36,959 nt of DNA from positions 1 to 36,959 of the forward strand of contig NZ_PNLV01000013.1 in NCBI RefSeq assembly GCF_013823285.1, read 5' to 3'. Shown one piece after another: positions 14,962 through 22,789 of the stretch; within the stretch, counting starts at the first letter, position 1; each line of letters begins with the position of its first letter. This stretch comes from Brevundimonas sp. (lineage in GTDB: Bacteria > Pseudomonadota > Alphaproteobacteria > Caulobacterales > Caulobacteraceae). The notes under the pieces are model-generated. The model saw nothing but the letters and a program-made list of their open reading frames with translations, was not told where the DNA came from and did not search any database. The position numbers were made by a program, and so were the translations under genes.

Positions 14962-15252
14962 ATGCAGACCCGCAATCCGTTTCTCGATGAATTCGCCAAG
15001 CTGACCACCGGCGCCATGGGCCTGGCCCAGGCGGCGGGCGAAGAGGCCAAAAGCGCATGGCGCGCCCAGGCCGACCGCTTCGTGGCGGACATGGATCTGG
15101 TGCGCCGCGACGAGTTCGATGTGCTCAAAGCCGAGATCGCGGCCCTGCGCGCAGAGGTCGCGGAACTGAAAAAGCCCGCCAAAACAGCTACAAAGACGCC
15201 TGGAAAGGGAACGTCCACAGCCGGGGCTCGCCCGAAGGACGCAGCCGGTTGA
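14962..15252 (+). CDS. ubiK: Ubiquinone biosynthesis accessory factor UbiK
   Basis: A 96-residue protein of the BMFP/YqiC family. N-terminus MQTRNPFLDEFAKLTTGAMGLAQAAGEEAKSAWRAQADRFVADMDLVRRDEFDVLKAEIAALRAEVAEL is an amphipathic membrane-binding helix followed by a coiled-coil, as in UbiK, which with UbiJ promotes ubiquinone synthesis under aerobic conditions. The tail is Lys/Thr/Ala-rich and variable. An AGGA ribosome site precedes the ATG. It is divergent from lgt and 88 bases upstream of the YbjN-domain gene. Confidence 0.88.
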   Translation: MQTRNPFLDEFAKLTTGAMGLAQAAGEEAKSAWRAQADRFVADMDLVRRDEFDVLKAEIAALRAEVAELKKPAKTATKTPGKGTSTAGARPKDAAG

Positions 15253-15340
15253 GCCGAATCTGCGAACACGCCTACCGTCCTGACACGGAGCCTGAGTCGC
15301 TTCGTCCTCTCACGCCTCCCACAGGGAATCGGAAAGTTTC

Positions 15341-15844
15341 ATGGACGCACTGACCCCCGACGAGGTCGAAACCCCATACGACCCGCTCGACGTGGTGGAG
15401 CATGTGCTGACGGCCGAGAACCTGCCGTTCGACCGCAACGACCAGGGCGACCTGGCCTTCGCCCTGGCGGGCGACTGGAAGGACTACGAGCTCTGGTTCG
15501 CATGGCGGCCCGAGGGGGACTGCCTGCAGCTGTGCTGTTCGCTGGACATCCGGGCGCTGAAGTCGCGCCGGGCGGCCGCCTATGAACTGGCGTCCCTGCT
15601 GAACCAGCGGGTCTGGCTGGGACATTTCGAGGTCTGGAGCGAGGACGGCGAGATCGTGTTCCGCCACGCCCTGGCGCTGCCCCACGGCGAGCGGCCGACC
15701 CTGGCCCAGGCGGCGTCCATGATCGACGCGGCCATCGACGCGGCCGACCGCTATTTCCCGGCGTTCGACTATCTGATCCGTGGGGGGAGCTCTCCGCGCG
15801 ACGCCATCGACGCCTGCCTCTTTGAAACGGCGGGAACCGCCTGA
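15341..15844 (+). CDS. YbjN domain-containing protein
   Basis: 167 soluble residues matching the YbjN sensory-transduction-regulator-like fold: PLDVVEHVLTAENLPFDRNDQGDLAFAL near the start, WKDYELWFAWRPEGDCLQLCCSLDIR, LASLLNQRVWLGHFEVWSEDGEIVFRHALALP and a C-terminal helix ending in the Phe/Tyr-rich RYFPAFDYLIRGG. The function in this group is not established; YbjN of E. coli affects stress and motility when overexpressed. It lies immediately before proC (four bases) and the two are probably co-translated. Confidence 0.87.
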   Translation: MDALTPDEVETPYDPLDVVEHVLTAENLPFDRNDQGDLAFALAGDWKDYELWFAWRPEGDCLQLCCSLDIRALKSRRAAAYELASLLNQRVWLGHFEVWSEDGEIVFRHALALPHGERPTLAQAASMIDAAIDAADRYFPAFDYLIRGGSSPRDAIDACLFETAGTA

Positions 15845-15848
15845 CGCC

Positions 15849-16652
15849 TTGACGGATCGACCTGTAATTCTCGTGGGCTGCGGACGACTGGGGTCGTCGC
15901 TGGTCGAAGGATGGCTGAAGACCGGCGGGCTGGACCTGCGCGATCTGATCATCATCACCCCGTCCTCAAAGCCTGTCGCCGAGGCGGCGCGCGAAAAAGG
16001 CGCCCTGATCAATCCGGATGACGAGGCCCTGGCCCGCGCCGACCGTGTCATCCTGGGCGTGAAACCGGCCATGTGGCGGCAGGTCGCCGCGGACATGGAC
16101 GGGAAGCTGGCGCCGGACGCCCTGATCATCTCCATGATGGCCGGGGTGCGGGCCTCGGCTCTGTCGGACGGCTTCAAGCCGCGGCCCGTGGCACGTGTCA
16201 TGCCCACGACCAGCATGGCGGTAGGCGAGGGCGTGGCCTCCATCTGGGCGGAAACAGACGCCGATCTGGATAAGGTGCGTGGTCTGTTCGCGCCGGTCGC
16301 CCGGGTGGTGGGGCTGGCCGACGACGGGCTGATGGATGCAGCCACCGCCGTGTCCGGTTCGGGCCAGGCCTATTTCTTCGCCTTTGTGGACGCCCTGACA
16401 AAAGCCGGGGTGGAGCAGGGGCTGTCGCCGGAGCAGGCCGCGGCGCTGGCCTCCGGGACGCTGGTTTCCGCCGCCGCCGCCATGAAACAGGACGGCGCGC
16501 GCGCCGAAGATCTCATCGCGCGGGTGGCCTCGCCCGGCGGCACCACGCGGGCGGCGCTGGACGTGTTTGCGCAGGGTGGATCGCTGGAGCGGCTGGTGTC
16601 GGATGCCGCCGCCGCCGCAGTCGCCCGGGCGGCCGAGCTCTCGGGCAACTGA
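15849..16652 (+). CDS. proC: Pyrroline-5-carboxylate reductase ProC (TTG start)
   Basis: ProC reduces 1-pyrroline-5-carboxylate to proline with NAD(P)H, the last step of proline synthesis. TTG at 15849 gives 267 residues starting (M)TDRPVILVGCGRLGSSLVEGW, which has the nucleotide-binding GCGRLG motif in the usual place; the ATG... GTG-type alternatives upstream lie inside the YbjN gene. The C-terminal signature is clear: DAATAVSGSGQAYFF, GLSPEQAAALASGTLVSAAAAM and VASPGGTTRAALDVF. It starts four bases after the preceding stop, supporting coupling and explaining the weak start codon. Confidence 0.93.
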   Translation: MTDRPVILVGCGRLGSSLVEGWLKTGGLDLRDLIIITPSSKPVAEAAREKGALINPDDEALARADRVILGVKPAMWRQVAADMDGKLAPDALIISMMAGVRASALSDGFKPRPVARVMPTTSMAVGEGVASIWAETDADLDKVRGLFAPVARVVGLADDGLMDAATAVSGSGQAYFFAFVDALTKAGVEQGLSPEQAAALASGTLVSAAAAMKQDGARAEDLIARVASPGGTTRAALDVFAQGGSLERLVSDAAAAAVARAAELSGN

Positions 16653-16655
16653 TCC

Positions 16656-17147
16656 CTACAGTCGCCCTTGGGCCAGACGACGCGAGAAGCGCATGAAGGC
16701 GCGATCCGCGTCCTGCCAGGTGCTCTGAAAGCGCGCATCCCGGATGTCGTGGCTGTACCAGTCGTACCGGACCGGGCGGGCCTCGCCGTCAGCGGTGGTG
16801 ATCTCGCCTTCGATTGCGGCGCCCCCGACGCTGAAGCTGCGGATGTAGTCCAGGCCCGGTGTGTTGCTCAGCTGCTGGCGAGTGGGCCGGTTCGGCGCCA
16901 CGTCGGTCAGCACCAGATGGATGCGGGCGCCCGCATAGGCGGGGTTGGACGCCAGCTCCCGCTCCAGCCGGGCCTCAAGGGCGCGGGCCTGTTCGGCGAC
17001 CTCGGCCTGGCCGAGTGTCCGGCTGGCTTCGCGGTCAAGACGGTCCCCGATGGTGACGGTGACCTCTGCGGGCTGAGCGTGAGCCGCGCCCGCCAGGGCC
17101 GCGGCGACGCCCGCGGCGGCGAGGAAGGAAAATCTACGCATTGGCAA
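16656..17147 (-). CDS. Secreted hypothetical protein
   Basis: 163 residues with a signal peptide (MPMRRFSFLAAAGVAAALAGAAHA, cleavage about residue 24). The mature part begins AEVTVTIGDRLDREASRTLGQAEVAEQARALEARLERELASN, then a beta-rich section with IHLVLTDVAPNRPTRQQL and a C-terminal YDWYSHDIRDARFQSTWQDADRAFMRFSRRLA. The layout (N-terminal helix, beta strands, terminal amphipathic helix) reminds me of DUF3016-type periplasmic proteins, but I am not sure. It converges with proC, ending three bases away. Function unknown. Confidence 0.75.
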   Translation of the reverse strand: MPMRRFSFLAAAGVAAALAGAAHAQPAEVTVTIGDRLDREASRTLGQAEVAEQARALEARLERELASNPAYAGARIHLVLTDVAPNRPTRQQLSNTPGLDYIRSFSVGGAAIEGEITTADGEARPVRYDWYSHDIRDARFQSTWQDADRAFMRFSRRLAQGRL

Positions 17148-17219
17148 GCCTCCTGGCGAACCTGAATGACAGCCCCACGGAAGGAAAGATGCGCTCGATC
17201 CTTCGGTTGCGCCAGAGGG

Positions 17220-17244
17220 GCCGCGCGAATCTTGAACGCGCGGC
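17220..17244 (-). terminator. GC-rich hairpin just after the PetR/EnvZ-type kinase gene
   Basis: GCCGCGCG at 17220-17227 pairs with CGCGCGGC at 17237-17244 around a nine-base loop. It begins three bases past the kinase stop on the minus strand. There is no U-run after it, so it may be a weak or Rho-assisted terminator or only a stabilising 3' hairpin. Confidence 0.35.
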
Positions 17245-17247
17245 GGC

Positions 17248-18615
17248 CTAGCCGGGGAGGCGGATCACGGCCTTCAACCCGCCCAGATCGCTGGCGCCCA
17301 GGGTAATGTCGCCGCCGTGGCTGCGGGCCACGTCCCGGGCGATGGCCAGACCCAGACCCACGCCTTTAGTGTTCTGGTTGCGCGCGTCGTCCAGACGGGA
17401 GAAGGGGCGGAAAGCGTCCTCGTGCTGCGCCTCGGGGATACCGGGGCCGTCGTCCTCCACCGCGATCTCCACGCCGTCGCCGTCGCCGGCCCGGCGCAGC
17501 GACAGACGCACCCGGCCGCCGTGATCGGCTGCATTGCCTGCCAGATTGGTCAGGGCGCGGCGAAAGGCCAGGGGGCGGATCCTGGCCTCAAGGGAAGGCT
17601 CGGGCGCCAGGATATCCACCTTCGCGCCCCGCTTTCTGACCTGGGCTCCGATGGCCTCGAGCAGGGCCTTCAGGTCCACGGACTGGGACGCCTCCCCGGC
17701 CTCGCCGCGGGCGAAGGCCAGATATTCGTCGATCATGTGCTCCATCTCGTCCAGATCGCCCTGCATCGCCCGGGTGCGTTTGGTCTGGTCGGCCAGGGCC
17801 AGCTCCAGCCGCAGGCGTGTCAGGGGCGTGCGCAGGTCGTGGCTGACCGAGGCCAGCAGCACGGTGCGCTGTTCGATGTGGCGCTGGATGCGCTCGCGCA
17901 TGTCCATGAAGGCGCGGGCGGCGGAGCGCACCTCGCGCGCGCCCGACGGCCGGAAACGCGGCGCGTCGATGCCGCGCCCGAAGTCCTCCGCCGCCTCGGC
18001 CAGCCGCTCGATGGCGCGCACCTGGTTGCGGATGAACAGGATGGCCACGGACATCAGCAGCACCGTGGCCAGGGTCAGCCACAGCACGAAGATGTGGCCT
18101 TGGGTCGCCACGGCCCGTTCGCGCGGGGCGATGATGCGCAGCACGCCTTGGGGCAGCTGGACCTGGATGTCCACATAAGCCGGATAGCTGGTGGTGCTGA
18201 ACCAGAACGGGTCATCCAACCGCGAATCCAGGGCTACATCCAGGGTGCGGTCGACCACGCCGAAGACGCTGGAGTCCCGACTGTCGGGCAGGGTCCGGCC
18301 CTCCTGCAGGGCGATGGACAGCTGCATCGACCGCTCCGCCCGGTCGGCGATGGTGGCCAGGTTCGAGGGAGAAGGGTCGTCGCGGTAGCTCTCCACCGCC
18401 CAGGCGATCTCGCCGGCCAGCCCCTCGGACAGCCGCGCGGTGACGGTCTGCCAGTGGGCGTCAAAGAAGGCCCAGGTCACCGCCACCTGCATCAGGAAGA
18501 CGGGCAGGATGATGATCAGCAGCGAACGCCCCCAGAGGGAGGTGGGCAGCCGCCGCCTGAGGAATCTGGCCCAGAACCGGGGCCAGTAGCGCCAGGAATG
18601 GCCGGCGAGGCTCAT
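17248..18615 (-). CDS. Sensor histidine kinase, EnvZ-type
   Basis: The start at ATG 18615 gives 455 residues and overlaps the response-regulator stop by one base (TGATG). Domain order: first membrane helix about 31-51 (SLLIIILPVFLMQVAVTWAFF), periplasmic sensor part to about 173, second helix about 175-196, HAMP linker, dimerisation helix with phospho-acceptor His259 in SVSHDLRTPLTRLRLEL, and a HATPase domain with NLAGNAADHG (N box), EDDGPGIP (G1) and GVGLGLAIARDVARSHGG (G2). With the upstream regulator it forms a complete two-component system. The signal is unknown; the sensor part has no motif I recognise. Confidence 0.93.
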   Translation of the reverse strand: MSLAGHSWRYWPRFWARFLRRRLPTSLWGRSLLIIILPVFLMQVAVTWAFFDAHWQTVTARLSEGLAGEIAWAVESYRDDPSPSNLATIADRAERSMQLSIALQEGRTLPDSRDSSVFGVVDRTLDVALDSRLDDPFWFSTTSYPAYVDIQVQLPQGVLRIIAPRERAVATQGHIFVLWLTLATVLLMSVAILFIRNQVRAIERLAEAAEDFGRGIDAPRFRPSGAREVRSAARAFMDMRERIQRHIEQRTVLLASVSHDLRTPLTRLRLELALADQTKRTRAMQGDLDEMEHMIDEYLAFARGEAGEASQSVDLKALLEAIGAQVRKRGAKVDILAPEPSLEARIRPLAFRRALTNLAGNAADHGGRVRLSLRRAGDGDGVEIAVEDDGPGIPEAQHEDAFRPFSRLDDARNQNTKGVGLGLAIARDVARSHGGDITLGASDLGGLKAVIRLPG

Positions 18616-19355
18616 CAGTCCGGCGCCAGCATGTAGCCGACGCCGCGCACCGTCTGCAGGTAGCGGGGGTTCTTGGGATCCTTCTCCAGCTTGCGGCGCA
18701 GGCGCGTCACCTGCACGTCCACGGCGCGGCCGGTGATGTCGGCGGTGTCGGAGGCCAGCTGCATGCGCTCGACCGGGGCGTGGGCGCTCTGGGCCAGGGT
18801 CTTGAGCAACTGGGCCTCGGCCTCGGTCAGCCGTTGGGGCTGGCCGTCGCGGGTCAGCTCCAGCCGCTCCATATCGAACAGGGCGTCGCCCAGATGGATT
18901 TCCTTGGGCCCGATGGGCTTGGGCCCGGTGCGGCGCAGGATGGCGTCGATGCGCAGCCGCAGCTCGCGCGGGTCGAAGGGCTTGGACATATAGTCGTCCG
19001 CGCCCCGAGACAGGCCCTCGATGCGGTCGTCTGCGTCGCCGCGCGCGGTCAGCAGCAGCACCGGAGTGCTGGAGGTGGCCGCCTTGGACCGGACCCAGCT
19101 GGTCAGGGACAGGCCGTCCTCGCCGGGCATCATGATGTCCAGCACCACCAGGTCGAATTCCAGCAGCTCCATCAGCCGCCGGGCGGCGGCCGCGTGGGCG
19201 GCGCCGGTGACCCGGAAGCCCTCGCGCGCCAGATACTCTTTCAGCAGTTCCCGGATGCGGTCGTCGTCGTCCACCACCAGCAGGTGACGGCCTTCGCCGG
19301 GCGCCGCCACGGGCCCCGATCGTCCGCTCGCGGCGCGGTGATCCGGCCCGCTCAT
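18615..19355 (-). CDS. Response regulator, OmpR family (PetR-like)
   Basis: 246 residues: an Ala/Gly-rich N-terminal extension of about 22, then a receiver domain with acidic pocket VVDDDDRIREL, phospho-acceptor Asp73 in VVLDIMMPGEDG and Lys125 in YMSKPFDPREL, and a winged-helix DNA-binding domain ending VDVQVTRLRRKLEKDPKNPRYLQTVRGVGYML. A strong GGGAGG site precedes the ATG. The layout with an EnvZ-type kinase behind it and ilvE in front is, as I remember, shared with PetR/PetP-like systems in other alphaproteobacteria; the target genes here are not known. Confidence 0.93.
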   Translation of the reverse strand: MSGPDHRAASGRSGPVAAPGEGRHLLVVDDDDRIRELLKEYLAREGFRVTGAAHAAAARRLMELLEFDLVVLDIMMPGEDGLSLTSWVRSKAATSSTPVLLLTARGDADDRIEGLSRGADDYMSKPFDPRELRLRIDAILRRTGPKPIGPKEIHLGDALFDMERLELTRDGQPQRLTEAEAQLLKTLAQSAHAPVERMQLASDTADITGRAVDVQVTRLRRKLEKDPKNPRYLQTVRGVGYMLAPD

Positions 19356-19379
19356 TGAACACCTCCCGGCGCCGGGGCG

Positions 19380-19408
19380 TTGACCTGAGCGGCCGCGCCC
19401 GTTCTAAA
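19380..19408 (+). promoter_or_regulatory. Housekeeping-sigma promoter candidate for ilvE
   Basis: TTGACC at 19380-19385 and TCTAAA at 19403-19408 are separated by 17 bases, a good fit to a housekeeping promoter. A start near 19415 would leave a short leader holding the AGGAG ribosome site before the ATG at 19438. Motif reading only. Confidence 0.45.
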
Positions 19409-19437
19409 CGGGGAATCGGTGCAGGAGAATTTGTTCA

Positions 19438-20316
19438 ATGACGTTCGTTCCCTTCGACGATCGTGACGGCTGGATCTGGATGGACGGCGACTTCGTGCCC
19501 TGGCGGGAAGCGAAGACGCACGTTCTGACCCACGGCCTACACTACGCCTCTTCCGTGTTTGAAGGCGAGCGTATGTATGACGGGGAAATCTTCAAGATCA
19601 CAGAGCATTCCGAGCGGCTGCATCGATCCGCCGGCATGCTGGATTTCGAGATCCCGTTCAGCGTGGCGGATCTGGACGAAGCCAAGCGCGCCACCTGCGC
19701 GAAGATGGGCTTTTCGGACTGCTACATCCGCGCCGTGGCTTTCCGGGGTCCCGAGCAGCTGAGCGTCTCGGCCTTCCCCAACAAGACCCGGGTGGCCATC
19801 GCGGCCTGGGAGTGGCCCAGCTATTTCGACGCCGAGACCAAGCTGAAGGGCATCCGGTTGGAGTGGGCCAAATGGCGCCGCCCGGATCCGGCCACCGCCC
19901 CTTCGGCGGCCAAGGCGGCGGGCCTGTACATGATCTGCACCCTGTCCAAGATGGCGGCCGAGAAGAACGGCTTCTCCGACGCCATGATGCTGGACTGGCG
20001 CGGCTATGTAGCCGAGGCCACCGGCGCCAACGTGTTCTTCGTGCAGGACGGCGTGCTGCACACCCCGCCCACCGACGCCATCCTCGACGGCATCACCCGC
20101 CGCACCGTGATCGATCTGGGGGCGGCCAGGGGCATCGAGGTGGTGGTCCGCCACATCCGCCCCGAGGAGCTGTCCGACTTCACCGAGTGCTTCGTCACCG
20201 GCACGGCGGCCGAGGTCACGCCCGTGGGCCAGATCGGCGAGTACAGCTTCACGCCGGGCGAACTGAGCCTGGGGCTGATGGAGGACTACGGACGGCTGGT
20301 GCGGCGTCAGGGGTAG
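19438..20316 (+). CDS. ilvE: Branched-chain amino acid aminotransferase IlvE
   Basis: A PLP-dependent class IV aminotransferase for the last step of valine, leucine and isoleucine synthesis. 292 residues, close to 300 in the family. Catalytic Lys159 is in SAAKAAGLYM; other family features are WIWMDGDFVPWREAKTHVLTHGLHYASSVFEGER near the N-terminus, MLDWRGYVAEATGANVFFV (Glu193) and the phosphate-binding VTGTAAEVTPVGQI near the C-terminus. The substrate preference (branched-chain amino acid rather than 4-amino-4-deoxychorismate or D-amino acid) is inferred from length and the HYASSVFEGER form. Divergent from the two-component system. Confidence 0.93.
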   Translation: MTFVPFDDRDGWIWMDGDFVPWREAKTHVLTHGLHYASSVFEGERMYDGEIFKITEHSERLHRSAGMLDFEIPFSVADLDEAKRATCAKMGFSDCYIRAVAFRGPEQLSVSAFPNKTRVAIAAWEWPSYFDAETKLKGIRLEWAKWRRPDPATAPSAAKAAGLYMICTLSKMAAEKNGFSDAMMLDWRGYVAEATGANVFFVQDGVLHTPPTDAILDGITRRTVIDLGAARGIEVVVRHIRPEELSDFTECFVTGTAAEVTPVGQIGEYSFTPGELSLGLMEDYGRLVRRQG

Positions 20317-20334
20317 GGCGCAGCCTGCGACCCT

Positions 20335-20351
20335 GAGCGGTCCCGCCGCTC
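20335..20351. terminator. Short hairpin between convergent ilvE and kinase genes
   Basis: GAGCGG (20335-20340) and CCGCTC (20346-20351) form a 6-bp stem with a five-base loop in the 39-base gap between the convergent genes. It could act as a bidirectional terminator, but no T-run is seen on either side. Confidence 0.3.
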
Positions 20352-20355
20352 CCGA

Positions 20356-21753
20356 TCATGAAGACGGCGTCGGCCCAGGGGGCTGAAATCTCATCCGGAA
20401 CGCCGCGCCTTTACGCCTGTCTGCTCGCTCCAGAATGAAGTCGCCGCCCATGCGGCGCATGGCGCTTTCGCAGATGGCCAGCCCCAGTCCGCTCCCGGAA
20501 CGCGAATCTCCGGTTCCCCGAACGAACCGTGAGAAGCCCGAATCGGGGAATGAGCGCGGCAGGCCCGGCCCGGTGTCGCGGAGCAGGACTGATCCATCGG
20601 CGGAAACCACAACGCTTAGCCGTGTGCCGGCCGGGGTATGCTTCCGGACGTTGTCCAGAAGGTTCCTTATGACGAGGGCGATCAGGGTCGGATCGCCGAT
20701 CACCTCCACCGGCGTGTCCAGGCCGTCCGCCTCCACGGACCATCCTGCGGAGACAAGGCGCGGCGCTGCCTCGCGCAGGACCTGGGCCACGGTCTCGGCC
20801 AGATCCAGCGGCTCCGGGGCGAAGGCCGCGCCCCCATCCAGGCGCGCGATGTTCAGCAGTTGCTCGATCAATCGCGCCATCGCATCGACGTCGCGCATGG
20901 CCGCATCCCGGTCGCGGTCATGGGGCAGGGACTCGAGCCGCAGCCTCAGGTCCGAGAGCGGCGTCCGAAGCTCATGGGCGGCGTGAATGGAGAAATCGCG
21001 CTGAGCCACGGCTCCGGCCTCGATACTGTCCAGAGCCTGATTGACGGCGAGGATCAGCGGCTGGACCTCCGCAGGCGCCGATGCGCCGACAAGCCGCTCG
21101 TGACCCAGGGTGTCGAACGTGATCCGTACCGCCTGGGCCGCGACCCGGCGTAGGTCGTGGAGACTGACGCGCACGATGACCACCGCCGTCATGACCAGCA
21201 CCAGCAACATCGCCACGGCCGCCCATCCCAGTTCTGCGAGAGATTCGGCGTAGAAGGTGCTGGCGAGTGCAGACACGTCCGCCCGCGCCCGCGCCAGCCG
21301 GAACCAGACCCCGGCCTCGGGGATGTACAGTTCGGCGATCAGAAGAGGGCCGGACCCGTCCAGCGCGGGGCCGCTCGAGAGCACGACGCCGGCGCCGGCC
21401 GCGCCGGGCCGCCCCGACGGCGCCCTCGACTCCGAGCGATCCAGCACCGTCCCGTCGGTGTCCACCACGGTGTAGCCATAGACCGGGCGATCGCCCGTCA
21501 GCAGCCCCGTGTAGGGCGGATCGATCTCGGACGAGGGCTCCGGGGGGCGAACGAACGCCACCTCCCCACCGGGACCGCGCCGGACTGACGGAGCCCACTC
21601 CCTGATCTGAGTGGAGAGTCCTCGCTCCTCGATCGCGAACTGGCCCCGCGTGAATTCCAGCGTCAGGATCGTGCCGGCGACGATCAGCGTCAGAGCGGAC
21701 ATCACGGTCACGACGATCGCGAGCCTGACGTCGAGGCGATAGGCGCGCCTCAT
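20356..21753 (-). CDS. Sensor histidine kinase, QseC/PmrB-type, of the second two-component system
   Basis: ATG at 21753 overlaps the response-regulator stop by four bases (ATGA) and gives 465 residues; an ATG 15 bases earlier is also possible. Domain order: helix about 11-31, periplasmic part of about 140 residues, helix about 174-196, HAMP-like linker, His260 in IHAAHELRTPLSDLRLRLE, and a HATPase domain with VIRNLLDNVRKHTP (N box), RDTGPGLP (G1) and SGSGLGLAICESAMRRMGG (G2). The build is that of QseC/PmrB-type kinases. The divergently transcribed methyltransferase-like gene at 22790 is a likely target of the system. Confidence 0.92.
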   Translation of the reverse strand: MRRAYRLDVRLAIVVTVMSALTLIVAGTILTLEFTRGQFAIEERGLSTQIREWAPSVRRGPGGEVAFVRPPEPSSEIDPPYTGLLTGDRPVYGYTVVDTDGTVLDRSESRAPSGRPGAAGAGVVLSSGPALDGSGPLLIAELYIPEAGVWFRLARARADVSALASTFYAESLAELGWAAVAMLLVLVMTAVVIVRVSLHDLRRVAAQAVRITFDTLGHERLVGASAPAEVQPLILAVNQALDSIEAGAVAQRDFSIHAAHELRTPLSDLRLRLESLPHDRDRDAAMRDVDAMARLIEQLLNIARLDGGAAFAPEPLDLAETVAQVLREAAPRLVSAGWSVEADGLDTPVEVIGDPTLIALVIRNLLDNVRKHTPAGTRLSVVVSADGSVLLRDTGPGLPRSFPDSGFSRFVRGTGDSRSGSGLGLAICESAMRRMGGDFILERADRRKGAAFRMRFQPPGPTPSS

Positions 21754-22427
21754 TCTCCGGTCTCGCACAGGACATAGCCCAGGCCCCTGAGCGTCTTCAC
21801 CTCGACCGTCGCCCCCGCCTTCGACAGCTTTCTGCGAAGCCGATGAACCAAGGTTTCGATCGCATTGTCTGACCAGTCCTGATGGAAGGCGTAGAGGTGT
21901 TCACCCAGCATCCTTTTGGGCGTCACACGGTCGCCAGCCCGGATCAGCTTGTCGAGCGCGGCGTGTTCCTGGGCGGTCAGCCTGACGGCCCCGTCCGCGA
22001 CCACGAGGCTCATGCTCTGAGGCGCATAGATGAGATTCCCGATCCGGAATTCGGTCGTCGTGACCTCCGCCGAGCGGCGCCGCAGCGCTCTCAGCCTGGC
22101 CATCAGTTCTTCCGTCGAGAACGGCTTGACGAGGTAGTCGTCCGCGCCCGCATCGAGTCCGGCCACCCGATCTCCGATCTCGTCGCGAGCGGTCAGCATC
22201 AAGGTCGGCGTTCTCAGACCGGCGGCGCGCGCTGATCTGACGAGTGTCCGCCCGTCACCGTCATCCAGCATGACGTCGATGATGGACAGATCGTAGGTCG
22301 TCGATCGCCAGGCGATTTCGGAGTCGGCGACCGTGGCGAAGACATCAACGGCGTGGCCGGCATCCGTCAGCCGGCGGCCGAGCGCCTCCGAGAGCAGTCG
22401 ATCATTCTCGGCGATCAGAATCCGCAT
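21750..22427 (-). CDS. Response regulator, OmpR family (QseB/PmrA-like)
   Basis: The start at ATG 22427 gives 225 residues beginning MRILIAENDRLL, the normal position for the family, with a GGAG site eight bases before it; the longer frame adds 24 unrelated residues. Receiver domain: Asp51 in LSIIDVMLDDGDG, Lys101 in YLVKPFSTEEL; note that the acidic pocket reads AEND. Winged helix: LTAQEHAALDKLIRAGDRVTPKRML, then NAIETLVHRLRRKLSKAGATVEVKTLRGLGYVL. Likely autoregulated through the direct repeat at 22494-22511, which lies 67-84 bases upstream. Confidence 0.93.
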   Translation of the reverse strand: MRILIAENDRLLSEALGRRLTDAGHAVDVFATVADSEIAWRSTTYDLSIIDVMLDDGDGRTLVRSARAAGLRTPTLMLTARDEIGDRVAGLDAGADDYLVKPFSTEELMARLRALRRRSAEVTTTEFRIGNLIYAPQSMSLVVADGAVRLTAQEHAALDKLIRAGDRVTPKRMLGEHLYAFHQDWSDNAIETLVHRLRRKLSKAGATVEVKTLRGLGYVLCETGE

Positions 22428-22789
22428 CACGCTTTCTCCACGTCCGGGCCCGGGTTGGTCAACACGAACGTTCAGGGCCAGCGTCAGCTGGCTCTGCAAG
22501 CTGGCTGCAAGGTTGGGGGCGCAGGCGTGTCGGCCATGAAGCCAGCCGCGAAACCCTGGTGGCGGAAGTACGCGCTGCGCCGCCCGAAGATCAAAGCGTT
22601 CGCGCCGTCAGAGCGGGGCTTCACAGCGGCGCATGCCCCCGGCCTGTGGGCGGCTGTGCAGCCTGATGGGCGGCGCGCCGGAGACGGAGATCGTCTGGCC
22701 AGTCGCCCTGACGGTCGGCCCTTCCCGAACCCTGTTACCGCCCCAATCCCTCTCCCGGGTCAACTGACCCCCTTCCACGAGGACTCCTC
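22428..22789. promoter_or_regulatory. 362-base noncoding region between the two-component system and the methyltransferase-like gene
   Basis: This is the longest gene-free stretch in the window. It must hold the divergent promoters of the 21750-22427 regulator and of the gene starting at 22790. Near the regulator end it contains a palindrome and direct repeats, listed separately. A frame with ATG at 22538 is open to 22802, but it has no family features and an Arg/Pro-rich composition typical of noncoding GC-rich DNA. Its GC content and lack of codon structure otherwise show nothing I can name. Confidence 0.5.
22477..22511. promoter_or_regulatory. Palindrome and CTGCAAG direct repeats, candidate response-regulator operator
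   Basis: CTGCAAG occurs at 22494-22500 and again at 22505-22511, an 11-base period, which is the usual half-site spacing for OmpR/PhoB-family dimers bound in tandem. Directly beside it, GCCAGC-GTCA-GCTGGC (22477-22492) is a perfect palindrome. Both are within 85 bases of the regulator start, so autoregulation is the simplest reading. Confidence 0.4.

Noticed and set aside
17248-19362. A 704-residue regulator-kinase fusion in one frame
   Set aside because: The first 249 residues are the response-regulator gene read in another frame; the real kinase starts at 18615 with a TGATG junction.
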